In this document: positions 1-8,424 of the stretch, one piece after another
How the letters are laid out: every line of letters starts with the position of its first letter
Numbering within the stretch: the stretch's first letter is position 1
Origin: an uncultured Paracoccaceae bacterium
Lineage (GTDB): Bacteria; Pseudomonadota; Alphaproteobacteria; Rhodobacterales; Rhodobacteraceae
Assembly: GCA_947495795.1 (NCBI GenBank)
Contig: CANMAI010000011.1
Span: forward strand, 62,001 to 126,000
Length of the DNA: 64,000 bases
Direction: 5' to 3'
Translations under genes and position numbers: made by a program
The notes under the pieces: generated by a model
The model's input: the letters and a program-made list of their open reading frames with translations, nothing else
Databases searched by the model: none
What the model was told of the DNA's origin: nothing

Positions 1-547
1 GTGTCGCGGGCAGCACCCAACGCCCCATCGCATGCCCAACTTCCGCAACCACCAGCGCTATCGCCAGAAGCGCCGCAGGAGCCGCGAGGCGTGCCACCAG
101 AAGAGGTATTACAACCCGTGCCCAAACGCCGGTGGCCCACCACAGAACTGCCGCCAGCAGTGCAACACCTGCCACTGCACCCAGAAGGGCAACGCCCGTC
201 AGAACCGGGCCCATTGTGCCTGTCAGAAGCCTGATAAAGGCCTCCACCAGCGGCAGATCGGAGATCGGGTTGAACCCCCGCGAAAGCGCGCTGAAACTCA
301 CGAAATCAGCAGCCTTCAGCGCAGCGATCAGCGTCAGCATAATCGTCAGGGCAACGCGCAGAATGGACGCAACACGGCTTTGGCCAAGCGCCATGAGCGC
401 CAGGAGGATCGCGGGCAATTCCAACGGAAAGACAAGAAGCGCGCCCCAGGTCATGGCCTCGGGATGGTTAGGCTGTATCAGAACGAGATGCAGGGCCATA
501 AGTGCCGCAAAAAGGGAAAGGGCCCCGCGCCCTCGCACAGCATTCAT
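1..547 (-). CDS. Membrane protein N-terminus, probably sulfatase-type transferase (partial)
   Basis: The gene starts at ATG 547 and runs off the left edge, leaving about 182 residues. What remains is very hydrophobic, with roughly five membrane segments and no soluble domain. The start overlaps the stop of the upstream phosphatidyltransferase gene by 4 bases (ATGA), so translation is probably coupled. A run of about five TM helices before a periplasmic alkaline-phosphatase/sulfatase-fold domain is the usual architecture of phosphoglycerol and phosphoethanolamine transferases. The short loop with GFNPISDLPL resembles that family as I remember it. The catalytic domain lies outside the window, so the call is an inference. 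Another polytopic membrane protein remains possible. Confidence 0.5.
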   Translation of the reverse strand, partial: MNAVRGRGALSLFAALMALHLVLIQPNHPEAMTWGALLVFPLELPAILLALMALGQSRVASILRVALTIMLTLIAALKAADFVSFSALSRGFNPISDLPLVEAFIRLLTGTMGPVLTGVALLGAVAGVALLAAVLWWATGVWARVVIPLLVARLAAPAALLAIALVVAEVGHAMGRWVLPAT

Positions 548-1308
548 GGCCGGGCCTGCCAGAGCCACCGCACATCCAGCCAGAACGACCAGATAACCGC
601 TGCGGCGGCAAAGACGACAATCGCATCCGAGAATGGCGTTTGGATCACTGGCAGCAGCACCGCGATGAGAGCAGAGATCTGGAGGACGCAAACAACCTTC
701 CGGCTGAATCGCGGCGGCAGATCAGCTTTCAGCCAAGGCAAGGGGAACTGAGCGATCAGAAAGAGATAGCGCGGCAGGCCGAGGATGATCACATAGGCAC
801 CAACACTCCCGCCGAAATAAGCATGAAACGCCAGCACAAGCGCCAGTACCGCATCCACCTCCATATCGAACGTCGCACCGAAATCCGAAACGTAACCTTC
901 GCGCCGCGCAAGCCAGCCATCTACACCATCAAGCGCCAGCGCCACGGCAGCCACCCCAAAAACTGGCCACGGCCCCACGGATTGCGTCACAAGCCCGGCA
1001 ATAAGCGCCGAGACAAACATGAGGCGCAGAAGGGTAACAGCATTGCAAAATCCGATAGCAGGGTGCGGATAGCTCCGACGAAGGGCAAAAAGAGCCACCA
1101 AAAGAGCCAACCCGTAAAATCCGGTAGCGCCCAGCACCCCCGGCGTCACAATGCCACCCGTCAGCGCCCCGCCAAGCAGAACCACACCCACCAGCCCGAA
1201 AAGCCCCACGCTCAGAAACTGCGCTGCCGGGCTCTGGCGTGTGATCGGCCAGATCGAGAGGCGGCGTGTTGCATTTTCCGCGCCCGGGGTCTTATTCATT
1301 GGAACCAT
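544..1308 (-). CDS. CDP-alcohol phosphatidyltransferase family protein
   Basis: This 254-residue polytopic membrane protein would transfer a phosphoalcohol from a CDP-activated lipid or alcohol, as in phospholipid synthesis. The complete family signature is visible: D127-x2-D130-G-x2-A134-R-x8-G144-x3-D148-x3-D152, whose aspartates bind the metal and the CDP group. About six to seven hydrophobic helices flank it. Two starts are possible, ATG 1308 and ATG 1299; neither has a strong ribosome site. It is the first gene of a two-gene operon with the membrane protein whose start overlaps its stop. The substrate cannot be told from the sequence; phosphatidylglycerophosphate- or choline-type activity are both possible. 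Confidence 0.85.
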   Translation of the reverse strand: MVPMNKTPGAENATRRLSIWPITRQSPAAQFLSVGLFGLVGVVLLGGALTGGIVTPGVLGATGFYGLALLVALFALRRSYPHPAIGFCNAVTLLRLMFVSALIAGLVTQSVGPWPVFGVAAVALALDGVDGWLARREGYVSDFGATFDMEVDAVLALVLAFHAYFGGSVGAYVIILGLPRYLFLIAQFPLPWLKADLPPRFSRKVVCVLQISALIAVLLPVIQTPFSDAIVVFAAAAVIWSFWLDVRWLWQARP

Positions 1309-1412
1309 GTGCTGCTCGGAAAATTTGCCGCTACCCGCGCCAGCGTATCAAAACGCAAATGGACAGGGCAGCTTGTTGAACTTAGTATCTATTTATAGCG
1401 AGGGAGCAAAAA

Positions 1413-1970
1413 ATGACAATGCCAACACAGCCTTACAAGGCCCCGGCCCGGTGGCTCCACTGGTCGATGGCGCTGCTCATCCTCGCAATGATCCCGGCAG
1501 GCTTCATCATGATACAGGAGGGGCTGAGCCGCTCCCTCCAGAACAATCTCTTCGTGTTTCACAAGAACGTCGGCGTTCTTCTCCTTCTCCTCGTCGTATT
1601 GCGGCTGCTCTACCGCTGGCGCAACCCCGCCCCGCCCGAGCCTGCGCACCTTCCCGCATGGCAGGCCAAAATCGCAGGCCTCACCCATTTTGCGCTCTAC
1701 GGGCTTTTGGTCATTATGCCGATCGCGGGGTATATCCGTGTCAAGGCTGGCGGCTTCCCGATCGAATCTCTCGATGCGATGGGCATTCCGGCGCTCGTGC
1801 AAAAGTCCGAGGCTGTGGCAAATTTTGCCAAGGCCGTGCATTTTTACGGCGGTTGGGCTATCGCGGCACTGGCGGCGATGCATATCGGCGCCGCCCTCCA
1901 CCACGGTATCATCAAGCGTGATGGCGTTTTCTCACGTATGTGGCCCAAGGCCGGTGGGCAGGCCGAATAG
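1413..1970 (+). CDS. Cytochrome b561 family protein
   Basis: A 185-residue integral membrane cytochrome with four predicted helices. The conserved histidines that would hold two b-type hemes are present at H16 (helix 1, context RWLHW), H50 (helix 2, VFHKN), H92/H143 and H157 in the later helices. Length and layout match prokaryotic b561 proteins, which move electrons across or within the inner membrane, often from the quinone pool. The ATG at 1413 has a GAGGGAG ribosome site with seven bases of spacing. It stands alone between a divergent lipid operon and opgG, so the electron partner is unknown. Confidence 0.88.
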   Translation: MTMPTQPYKAPARWLHWSMALLILAMIPAGFIMIQEGLSRSLQNNLFVFHKNVGVLLLLLVVLRLLYRWRNPAPPEPAHLPAWQAKIAGLTHFALYGLLVIMPIAGYIRVKAGGFPIESLDAMGIPALVQKSEAVANFAKAVHFYGGWAIAALAAMHIGAALHHGIIKRDGVFSRMWPKAGGQAE

Positions 1971-2099
1971 GGCGTAGAGCGCCAGCCCTATAGCCCGCCG
2001 CAGCCCAAACCGTAAATGAGCCACGATGCAACCTACTGAAATAAATACCAAAATTGGCTCTTTGCCGGTCCAGCCACAGCAAGCGACGAGCAAACCAGC

Positions 2100-3614
2100 A
2101 TGATCAATCGCCGCGCAGTTCTCGCCGCCCTCGCAGCAGGCTTGGCCGCAGGTCCCGCCCGGCTTTCCGCGCAAACCGTGGCTCCACCCTCGCTTCTGGA
2201 TGCCGCCCGCCGCCTGTCGGCTCAGCCCCACACGCCGCCATCCGGCAGCTTGCCTCCGCCCTTCGCCGGTCTGGATTACAACGCCTTTCGCGGAATTCGC
2301 CCGTTGGCCGGAAAGGCGGCGATGCTGCCGCAAGGCGCTGATTTTGCAGTCGATCTTCTGCCACCGGGCCTCTACTTTCCAGATCCTGTAGAGATAGAGC
2401 GCGAAGTGGATGGCATCTGGCAGCCTCAGCCTTTCTCGCCCAAATTGTTCGAGTTTCAGGCGCGCTATTTTGGCGAGATCCCCGAAACGTCACCCGGTGC
2501 CGGATTTTCCGGCCTCCGCCTCCGCCACCCGCTAAATACGCCCGATATTCTGGACGAAGTGGCCGTCTTTCAGGGCGCCAGCTACTTCCGCGCCATCGGC
2601 AAGGCGATGGTCTACGGCCTTTCGGCGCGGGCCGTGGCCCTTGGCACCGGCGGGGCCGAACCGGAGGAATTCCCGCGCTTCACCCATCTCCGTCTTCATG
2701 AGGGCGAGGCAGGTCGCATAACTATCGAGGGTGTGATCGACAGCCCTTCGCTTACCGGATATTTGAGCCTCACCCTCATTCCCGGGGCCGAGACACGCAT
2801 GGATGTCTCCATCACCCTTTTCCCGAGGGTCAGGCTCGATACAATCGGCATAGCCCCGCTCACCTCGATGTATCTCAAGGGCCCGATGCACGCCGCCGTA
2901 TCGGATGATTTTCGCCCTCGCGTCCATGATAGCGACGTGCTCTTTATCGAAAATGGCGCGGGAGAGCGGCTCTGGCGTCCCATTGCCAACCCCACGCGGG
3001 TTGAAACCTCTGCCTTCGCCGATGACGGGCCCATCAGCTTCGGCCTTTACCAGACAGCGCGGCGCTATGTGGATTTCGAAGATACCGAGGCCCGCTATCA
3101 GGATCGCCCCTCGGCCATCGTCCGGCCACGCGGCGATTGGGGCAAAGGCGCTGTCATGCTGGTCGAGATCCCGACAGGCACCGAATTTCTGGATAACATC
3201 GTGGCTTTCTGGCGGCCCGAAGCCCCTTTGGAAGCAAACGGCGAATACCGGTTCGGTTATCAGCTGTCCTGGACAAGATCCGCACCGCCCAAAGAGGCTC
3301 TCGCATCGGTCGTCCAGTCGCGCAGCGGGCGGGAGCATGATCGCCCCGGCGCGCGCCGTTTCATTGTCGATTTCGATGGAGCGGCCGAAGGGCTGACACC
3401 GGATCTCTCCGTTTTCGGAGCAGCACCCGAAGCCCTCTTCGGGCTCAGCCTCTTCCCGCTGCCAGACGGGCGCGGCACACGCGCAACCTTCCTGCTGGCC
3501 CCCCAAGAGGCCGAGGCGCTGGAACTGCGTCTTCTTCTCCGCGATGCAGCAGGGCAGGCGGCAAGCCCGCTCTGGCTCCACCGCTGGACACGAAAGCGCG
3601 ACGGCGGCGTTTAA
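2100..3614 (+). CDS. opgG: Periplasmic glucan biosynthesis protein (OpgG/OpgD family)
   Basis: A 504-residue secreted protein of the MdoG/OpgG family, needed for making osmoregulated periplasmic glucans. The N-terminus has R4-R5 followed by an Ala/Leu-rich segment ending near ARLSAQ, which looks like a twin-arginine type signal peptide; Tat export is the known route of OpgD. The family segments are recognisable: FAGLDYNAFRGIR near residue 55, the beta-sandwich core with FQGASYFRAIG near 160, GLSARAVALGTGG near 180, and the C-terminal immunoglobulin-like part. No opgH glucosyltransferase lies within the window. The nearby CDP-alcohol transferase and possible sulfatase-type transferase could in principle decorate glucans, but that is only inference. 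OpgG and OpgD cannot be separated with certainty here. Confidence 0.88.
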   Translation: MINRRAVLAALAAGLAAGPARLSAQTVAPPSLLDAARRLSAQPHTPPSGSLPPPFAGLDYNAFRGIRPLAGKAAMLPQGADFAVDLLPPGLYFPDPVEIEREVDGIWQPQPFSPKLFEFQARYFGEIPETSPGAGFSGLRLRHPLNTPDILDEVAVFQGASYFRAIGKAMVYGLSARAVALGTGGAEPEEFPRFTHLRLHEGEAGRITIEGVIDSPSLTGYLSLTLIPGAETRMDVSITLFPRVRLDTIGIAPLTSMYLKGPMHAAVSDDFRPRVHDSDVLFIENGAGERLWRPIANPTRVETSAFADDGPISFGLYQTARRYVDFEDTEARYQDRPSAIVRPRGDWGKGAVMLVEIPTGTEFLDNIVAFWRPEAPLEANGEYRFGYQLSWTRSAPPKEALASVVQSRSGREHDRPGARRFIVDFDGAAEGLTPDLSVFGAAPEALFGLSLFPLPDGRGTRATFLLAPQEAEALELRLLLRDAAGQAASPLWLHRWTRKRDGGV

Positions 3615-3688
3615 AGCACTTTGCCTTCCAAAAACGCGTGCGGCCGGAAGGGCGAAACCAATCAGGCGCACGATGGCCTCACAACCGC

Positions 3689-4435
3689 CTAAGGTGCCAT
3701 GCGAACACGCGCGAGAAGCGGGCGATGGTCCGATGCCATACGAATGCCGGGCCCGTCCAGCACCTCCACATGTTCCACCCGGCCGGGTGCCGTGGTCATG
3801 ATCCGGTCCAGTGGCAAAAAGGGCCTGCGGATCGGAAACGTGGCCGGGGCAGGGCCATGATACGCCCGTCCAAGCACCTTATTGGAAAGGGCAAGCCCGC
3901 CCCAGGGCCGCCACTCGTTCAGATCCCCGCAGAGTATAACCTGCCGCTCATCGAACCGCTGAAGGTGCTGGCCAATGGTCCGCATCTGCACCACCCGAAG
4001 CGCCTGCGAAAGCGAAAGATGCGTTGTCACAAAGCGGAACTTGCGCCCCATACGCTCCGCATCCACAAACACGGCCCCCCGCGGGCAAAGCCCAGGCAGA
4101 TCGACAAGGCGGACCGCCTCAATCTCGAAATCCGGGTGCAGATATGCAATCACCCCAAGAAATCCGTGGCTTTCGCTGCTGGAGCGGGCGGCAGGATCGC
4201 CCTGCATATGGCGCAACCCCGTCAGCGCCTCCACCTCCGCGATATCCAGAACACCGCGATGGGGCAGGGTCTCCTCATCGGCCTCCTGCAAAAACAAGGC
4301 GTCCACCCCGGCCTGCCAAACCTCATCGCGCAGCACATCCAGCGTGCGCTGCGGATCAACCCGCCCATCACTCCCCCGCCCGCGATGAATATTCCAGCTC
4401 ACGCAGGAAACGGTCTCGGCGGTCACTCTGTCCAT
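3689..4435 (-). CDS. Endonuclease/exonuclease/phosphatase family hydrolase
   Basis: A 248-residue protein of the EEP fold, a Mg-dependent phosphodiester or phosphomonoester hydrolase. The catalytic landmarks are in order: N15 in SWNIHRG, E51 in LFLQEADEE, the D-x-N of CGDLNEW near residue 170, and the C-terminal S235-D236-H237. There is no signal peptide. It is convergent with opgG (74 bases between stops). EEP enzymes act on nucleic acids, lipids or sugar phosphates. Because of the envelope neighbours a lipid head group is possible, but the sequence does not settle the substrate. Confidence 0.85.
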   Translation of the reverse strand: MDRVTAETVSCVSWNIHRGRGSDGRVDPQRTLDVLRDEVWQAGVDALFLQEADEETLPHRGVLDIAEVEALTGLRHMQGDPAARSSSESHGFLGVIAYLHPDFEIEAVRLVDLPGLCPRGAVFVDAERMGRKFRFVTTHLSLSQALRVVQMRTIGQHLQRFDERQVILCGDLNEWRPWGGLALSNKVLGRAYHGPAPATFPIRRPFLPLDRIMTTAPGRVEHVEVLDGPGIRMASDHRPLLARVRMAP

Positions 4436-4794
4436 AATCCTCGCAATCTCACTTGAAGCCCTGTTGCCAGTGAGGCGTTGGACCGCAAAACCGCACGGAT
4501 TTCAACCAAATACCGGAGTTTAGCGTTTCGGTTTTGATTTGAGACACCGCGCAAATGGCGCGCATGCGGCACCACAAAAGCCGAACGTGCAGGTCCCAAA
4601 CCTCCGGGCATAGCTTCGGATGGGTGGGGAACACCTGAGGTACAGACCGTCTCGCAATATGACCGCGACGTAATCTGAAACCGTCGCCGTAACATCCAAA
4701 AAGCGGTCATCTGCCATAAGGCCAGTGTGGCGTGTTTCACCACCTCCATCACATTCAGAGTGTGTTTAAATGCGTACGCCGCGCTATGCGCGCG
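4436..4794. other. Intergenic stretch, no gene recognised
   Basis: About 360 bases between the EEP hydrolase start and the HxlR gene stop. Short open frames exist on the minus strand, but their translations are rich in Cys, Arg and Trp and show no family signature. Base composition is less GC-rich than the flanking genes. I see no tRNA, insertion-sequence end or terminator with a T-run. Confidence 0.5.
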
Positions 4795-5154
4795 TCACTC
4801 AGCCACCGCGTGGTTTCTCTTCCACCAATCACGCATGGCGTAAAAAACATCCTCCATATCTTTCGCAAGCGGTGTTGCGCTGTATTCAACCCGTGGCGGA
4901 ACTTCGGCATAGATCTTGCGCGTAATAAGCTGATCGTTCTCAAGCGCTCTCAGCTGATTGGTCAGCATGGTTTGGCTCACGCCGTCCAAGCGTCTTTTGA
5001 GTTCGCCGAACCTCTGCGTTCCGTCGAATACAAGTATTTGCAGGATGATCAGTTTCCATTTGCCGCCCACAAGCGAAACGATGTCCGGCATTGGGCACGG
5101 AAGCTGGCACAAACCCGCAGCCGTCGGTGGAATCGGTTGATGGGTGGTGGTCAT
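4795..5154 (-). CDS. HxlR-type winged-helix transcriptional regulator
   Basis: A 119-residue single-domain regulator. The HxlR hallmarks are clear: the CPMPDIVSLVGGKWKLIIL helix near residue 20, FGELKRRLDGVSQTML as the recognition region, and RALENDQLITR followed by PPRVEYSATPLAKD in the wing. Cys residues at about 16 and 20 precede the domain; in several HxlR proteins such cysteines sense electrophiles or oxidants, so redox control is possible. ATG 5154 has a TGGAGA ribosome site. It is transcribed divergently from the DUF1330-like gene at 5274, the usual arrangement for a local regulator and its target. Confidence 0.9.
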   Translation of the reverse strand: MTTTHQPIPPTAAGLCQLPCPMPDIVSLVGGKWKLIILQILVFDGTQRFGELKRRLDGVSQTMLTNQLRALENDQLITRKIYAEVPPRVEYSATPLAKDMEDVFYAMRDWWKRNHAVAE

Positions 5155-5173
5155 GTTCGGTCTCCAAGTCCAT

Positions 5174-5219
5174 TAGTACAGAAAAACATACTACCCCAAA
5201 AAATACTGCCTACTTGTAG
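5174..5219. promoter_or_regulatory. Inverted repeats in the HxlR / DUF1330-like divergent promoter
   Basis: TAGTA at 5174-5178 and TACTA at 5189-5193 form an inverted repeat with a 10-base A-rich spacer. A perfect palindrome CTACTTGTAG lies at 5210-5219. HxlR proteins bind dyads of this size, some with TACT/AGTA ends, so both are candidate operators controlling the two divergent genes. Confidence 0.45.
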
Positions 5220-5273
5220 AAATGTACTTTTCCGGTAGCTACCCCGCAACCGTCAACATCGACGGTCTAACAG

Positions 5274-5753
5274 ATGGAAAATACAGCTATGACGACAAAA
5301 GCAACTGGCCTGAGCAATCGTATTGAAGGCATTTTCGCGAATTGGGGGGCTGGTCAGAGTGGACTGCCAAGCCAGGGCGCTTGGAACGCTCTGGCCAAAT
5401 GCCCGGGCGACCAGCCCGTTACCTTGGTGAACTTCTTCAAAATGCGAGATCTCGCATCTTATCCAACGGGCACCGCAGGGGGCGAAGGCAGCATTTCAGG
5501 AGAGGAAGCATTTCAGCGGTATGCAGCCGTAAGCATGCCAAGCCTTGAAAGTGTCGGAGGCAGATTTCTGTTGGTCGCACCATTCGGCAATACGTTCGTC
5601 GGCGCCGCAGAAGATTGGGATCTGGTCGCGATCGGGTCTTACCCAAACCCCGGTGCGCTGCTTTCACTCTTTGAATTGGATGCCTATCGCGAAGCCTACA
5701 TTCACAGGACAGCAGCCTGCAGCGATCAAAAAGTGTCACTCTGTATGGGGTAG
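5274..5753 (+). CDS. DUF1330-like (dimeric alpha-beta barrel) protein
   Basis: A small soluble protein of 159 residues (ATG 5274) or 154 (ATG 5289); neither start has a good ribosome site. The segment PVTLVNFFKMRD near residue 48, the GEEAFQRYAAVSMPSLESVGGRFLL stretch (broken here by context at about 78-102) and the later WDLVAIGSYPNPGALLSL with DAYREAYIHR match the layout of the DUF1330 / EthD-like ferredoxin-fold family. The biochemical role is unknown. The divergent HxlR gene suggests that expression is induced by a small reactive or aromatic compound; this is inference. Confidence 0.65.
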   Translation: MENTAMTTKATGLSNRIEGIFANWGAGQSGLPSQGAWNALAKCPGDQPVTLVNFFKMRDLASYPTGTAGGEGSISGEEAFQRYAAVSMPSLESVGGRFLLVAPFGNTFVGAAEDWDLVAIGSYPNPGALLSLFELDAYREAYIHRTAACSDQKVSLCMG

Positions 5754-6017
5754 TCGCAAGAACTTAATCCAGCAGCGTGCCCGGTCAGAGCCGATGGCGC
5801 GGCCGTGTGGAACGCGCAGCAACGGCCCAAACCCTGTAAAAACCGGGCAAAATGAGCACTGCCAACAGCCCCAAGCCCTGCTTCGGATCAACATCAGGAC
5901 AGCAAGAAAATCCATCCCTTCAACAGCGCTACAGACGAAGAATTGCAAGAGCGCAGCATAGCATGGATGCGAAGGCACATTTCTGATGCACCTCAGCTCT
6001 TTTCGAAAGGTTGGGTT

Positions 6018-6788
6018 CTATCGTGGTGCCAGCCGTATCGCGCCGTCCAGCCGCAGCGTCGCACCGTTCATCATCGGGTTCTCGATAATCTCGATCACCA
6101 TCCGCGCGAATTCCGCAGGGTCGCCCAGCCGTTGCGGGAAGGGCACCGCTGCGCCGAGGCTTTCCTGCGCTTCGGGTGGCAGGCCATCCACCATCGGGGT
6201 GCGGAAAAGGCCGGGGGCCATCGCGTTCACCCGGATGCCGAGCTTGGCCAGATCACGCGCCATTGGCAGCGTCATGGAGGCGACAGCGCCCTTGGAAGCG
6301 GCATAGCCGATCTGGCCCACCTGGCCCTCATAGGCCGCAATCGAGGCGGTGTTCACGATCACGCCCCTCTCGCCGTCCTTACCCACAGGCGCAAGGGCCG
6401 CCATCGCCGCCGCCGCCTGTGTGGCCACATGAAACGTGCCCATCACGTTGATCGCCATCACCCGCTCGAACACGCTTACATCATGGGGGCTGCCGTCACG
6501 CTTCACCGTCCGCTCGCCGGGGGCGATGCCCGCGCAGTTTACCGCAATCCGCGCAGGCCCGATCTCGTCCGCCACCTGCCCAAGCGCTTTGGCAACAGAG
6601 ACGGCATCGGTGACATCCACCTGCACAAACACGCCGCCGATATCCGCTGCAACCCTCTGTCCAAGATCCGCATTGATATCCAGCACGGCCACTTCCGCGC
6701 CCCTGTCCGCCAGCGCCAGCGCCGTGGCGGCCCCAAGGCCAGAGGCCCCGCCGGTTACGATCGCCGGGCTGTTTCCACCAATCCGCAT
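6018..6788 (-). CDS. SDR-family 3-hydroxyacyl-CoA dehydrogenase-like oxidoreductase
   Basis: A 256-residue short-chain dehydrogenase. The cofactor motif TGGASGLG is at 12-19, with D37 after the second strand (VLDINAD) favouring NAD. NCAG is at 84-87, and the catalytic residues are N114, S149, Y162 and K166 (GYAASKGA). The sequence style (SGLGAATALALADRGAEV and RLGDPAEFARMVIEIIENPMMNG) matches the type II 3-hydroxyacyl-CoA dehydrogenase / 3-hydroxy-2-methylbutyryl-CoA group. It lies 161 bases downstream of a thiolase on the same strand, which fits the last two steps of a beta-oxidation-like pathway. The exact acyl substrate is not known. Confidence 0.85.
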   Translation of the reverse strand: MRIGGNSPAIVTGGASGLGAATALALADRGAEVAVLDINADLGQRVAADIGGVFVQVDVTDAVSVAKALGQVADEIGPARIAVNCAGIAPGERTVKRDGSPHDVSVFERVMAINVMGTFHVATQAAAAMAALAPVGKDGERGVIVNTASIAAYEGQVGQIGYAASKGAVASMTLPMARDLAKLGIRVNAMAPGLFRTPMVDGLPPEAQESLGAAVPFPQRLGDPAEFARMVIEIIENPMMNGATLRLDGAIRLAPR

Positions 6789-6949
6789 ACCAATTTACCC
6801 TCTCCAAGGCCGCGGCGCAATGTCCGCAGCACACATGCCGGTCTCTCGCCAGCCGTCATCTGCCAAGTGAGCGCAGCCAGCGCGTGCCGTCAAGGGCACA
6901 CGGCCATGCAAGGGTCTGCAATCCATTGAAGATCTTGCGCAAAAGGGCG

Positions 6950-8119
6950 TTACACCCGCTCCACCGCAATCGCCGTGCCCTCGCCGCCACCGATGCAGAT
7001 CGCTGCCACCCCGCGCGTCAGCCCACGCTCTTCCAATGCGCCGAGCAGCGTCACCACTATCCGTGCGCCCGAGGCCCCAATGGGATGCCCAAGCGCGCAG
7101 GCCCCGCCCCGCACATTCAGCTTCTCGCGTGGCACGCCCATCTCGGCCATGAAGGCCATAGGCACCACCGCGAAGGCCTCGTTCACCTCCCAGAGATCCA
7201 CATCCTCAACGCTCCAGCCGATCTCTGCGAGCAGCTTTTGCGCCGCAGGCACCGGTGCCGTGGTAAACCACCCCGGAGCCTGTGCATGGCTCGCGTGGCC
7301 GCGGATCACGGCCTCAATGCCAAGCCCTTCGGCCTCCGCCACGCTCCGCCGCGCCAACACCAGAGCCGCCGCACCATCGGAGATCGAGGAGGCATTTGCC
7401 GCCGTCACCGTGCCGTCCTCGCGAAACGCGGGCTTCAGCGTGGGAATTTTCTCGGGCCGCGCCGTCTTCGGTTGCTCATCCTCCACAACCTCGACCGCGC
7501 CCTTCCGGCTCTTTACTGTCACCGGCGCAATCTCGGCGGCGGAATTAGCGCTGAGTGCTGCCTTCAGCGAGCCGAGCGCATATGCATCCTGCGCCTCCCG
7601 CGTAAACTGGTACTTTTTCGCGCAATCCTCCGCAAAGGTGCCCATCAGCCGCCCCTTGTCGTAAGCGTCTTCCAGCCCGTCCAGAAACATGTGGTCGATC
7701 ACCGCGCTATGCCCCAGCCGCGCCCCGCCGCGCATCTTGGGCAGCAGATACGGCGCCTCCGTCATGCTCTCCATACCGCCCGCCACCACGATCCGCCCAT
7801 TGCCCAAAGCCAGCTGATCATGTCCCATCATCACGGCTTTCATGCCAGAGCCGCACATCTTGTTCAGCGTCGTCGCAGGTACTGCCTCGCCCAGGCCCCC
7901 GGCAAATCCCGCCTGCCGCGCAGGCGCCTGGCCCTGACCCGCAGGCAGAACACAGCCCATCAGCAACTCGCTGACGGAAGCGGCCTTGGCCCCAGCCCGC
8001 TCCAAAGCCGCCGCAATCGCCACGCCCCCCAAAGATGAAGCAGACACCCCTGAAAGTGCGCCCTGAAACCCACCCATCGGCGTCCGCGCCGCGCCTGCGA
8101 TTACGATTGGATCTTTCAT
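6950..8119 (-). CDS. Acetyl-CoA C-acyltransferase (thiolase)
   Basis: A full-length 389-residue thiolase that condenses or cleaves acyl-CoA. The nucleophile C89 lies in LNKMCGSGMKAV, H345 in GHPIGASGAR, and the acid/base C375 in CIGGGEG. Length and motif spacing are those of degradative/biosynthetic tetrameric thiolases such as AtoB or PhaA. The start at 8119 is preceded by GGGAGGAGCCTC. A 12-base palindrome at 8149-8160 sits 30 bases upstream and may be an operator. The SDR dehydrogenase downstream supports fatty- or branched-acyl-CoA metabolism. Choosing between ketothiolase and acetoacetyl-CoA thiolase is not possible from the sequence. Confidence 0.93.
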   Translation of the reverse strand: MKDPIVIAGAARTPMGGFQGALSGVSASSLGGVAIAAALERAGAKAASVSELLMGCVLPAGQGQAPARQAGFAGGLGEAVPATTLNKMCGSGMKAVMMGHDQLALGNGRIVVAGGMESMTEAPYLLPKMRGGARLGHSAVIDHMFLDGLEDAYDKGRLMGTFAEDCAKKYQFTREAQDAYALGSLKAALSANSAAEIAPVTVKSRKGAVEVVEDEQPKTARPEKIPTLKPAFREDGTVTAANASSISDGAAALVLARRSVAEAEGLGIEAVIRGHASHAQAPGWFTTAPVPAAQKLLAEIGWSVEDVDLWEVNEAFAVVPMAFMAEMGVPREKLNVRGGACALGHPIGASGARIVVTLLGALEERGLTRGVAAICIGGGEGTAIAVERV

Positions 8120-8424
8120 GAGGCTCCTCCCATGGTTCCCTATTAAGTGAACATATGTTCTTTTCTAAATCAACCAACTCAGCCCCAATCGAAAGCGACG
8201 CAGTTGCCCATTCGAAAATCGGGTGACCCTACGGTGTAAGGAGAAATATCCAACACGATTGAATATGCGGGTCCGCGGCGTTCCAAAGCGAAAGCACAAT
8301 CGCGAAGGGCCACTCTGGTGATTGCGACGGCAGTGGAACGCAAACCAGAAACGGCCTCGTCGTCTTCCTCGCACGGCTTGTGCCGTGCCAAGTTGCAGAG
8401 GTGAAAAGAAGCCTCAGGGCAATC
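8120..8424. other. Intergenic leader of the thiolase gene
   Basis: About 305 bases between the thiolase start and the stop of the GlxA-type gene, both on the minus strand. Apart from the palindrome at 8149-8160 (listed separately) I see no gene or T-rich terminator. Short minus-strand frames have no family features. Confidence 0.5.
8149..8160. promoter_or_regulatory. 12-bp palindrome upstream of thiolase
   Basis: GAACATATGTTC is a perfect palindrome, 30 bases before the thiolase start codon. Its size and place fit an operator for a TetR- or GntR-type regulator of acyl-CoA genes. No such regulator gene is adjacent; the nearest regulator is the GlxA-type protein upstream. Confidence 0.4.

Noticed and set aside
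1-751. Plus-strand frames at the left edge (77, 239 and 154 codons)
   Set aside because: They overlap the minus-strand membrane-protein and phosphatidyltransferase genes, which have a strong hydrophobic pattern and a full family signature.
5736-5978. 80-codon minus-strand frame between the DUF1330-like and SDR genes
   Set aside because: Cys/Trp-rich translation, no ribosome site and no family; it also runs into the end of the DUF1330-like gene.
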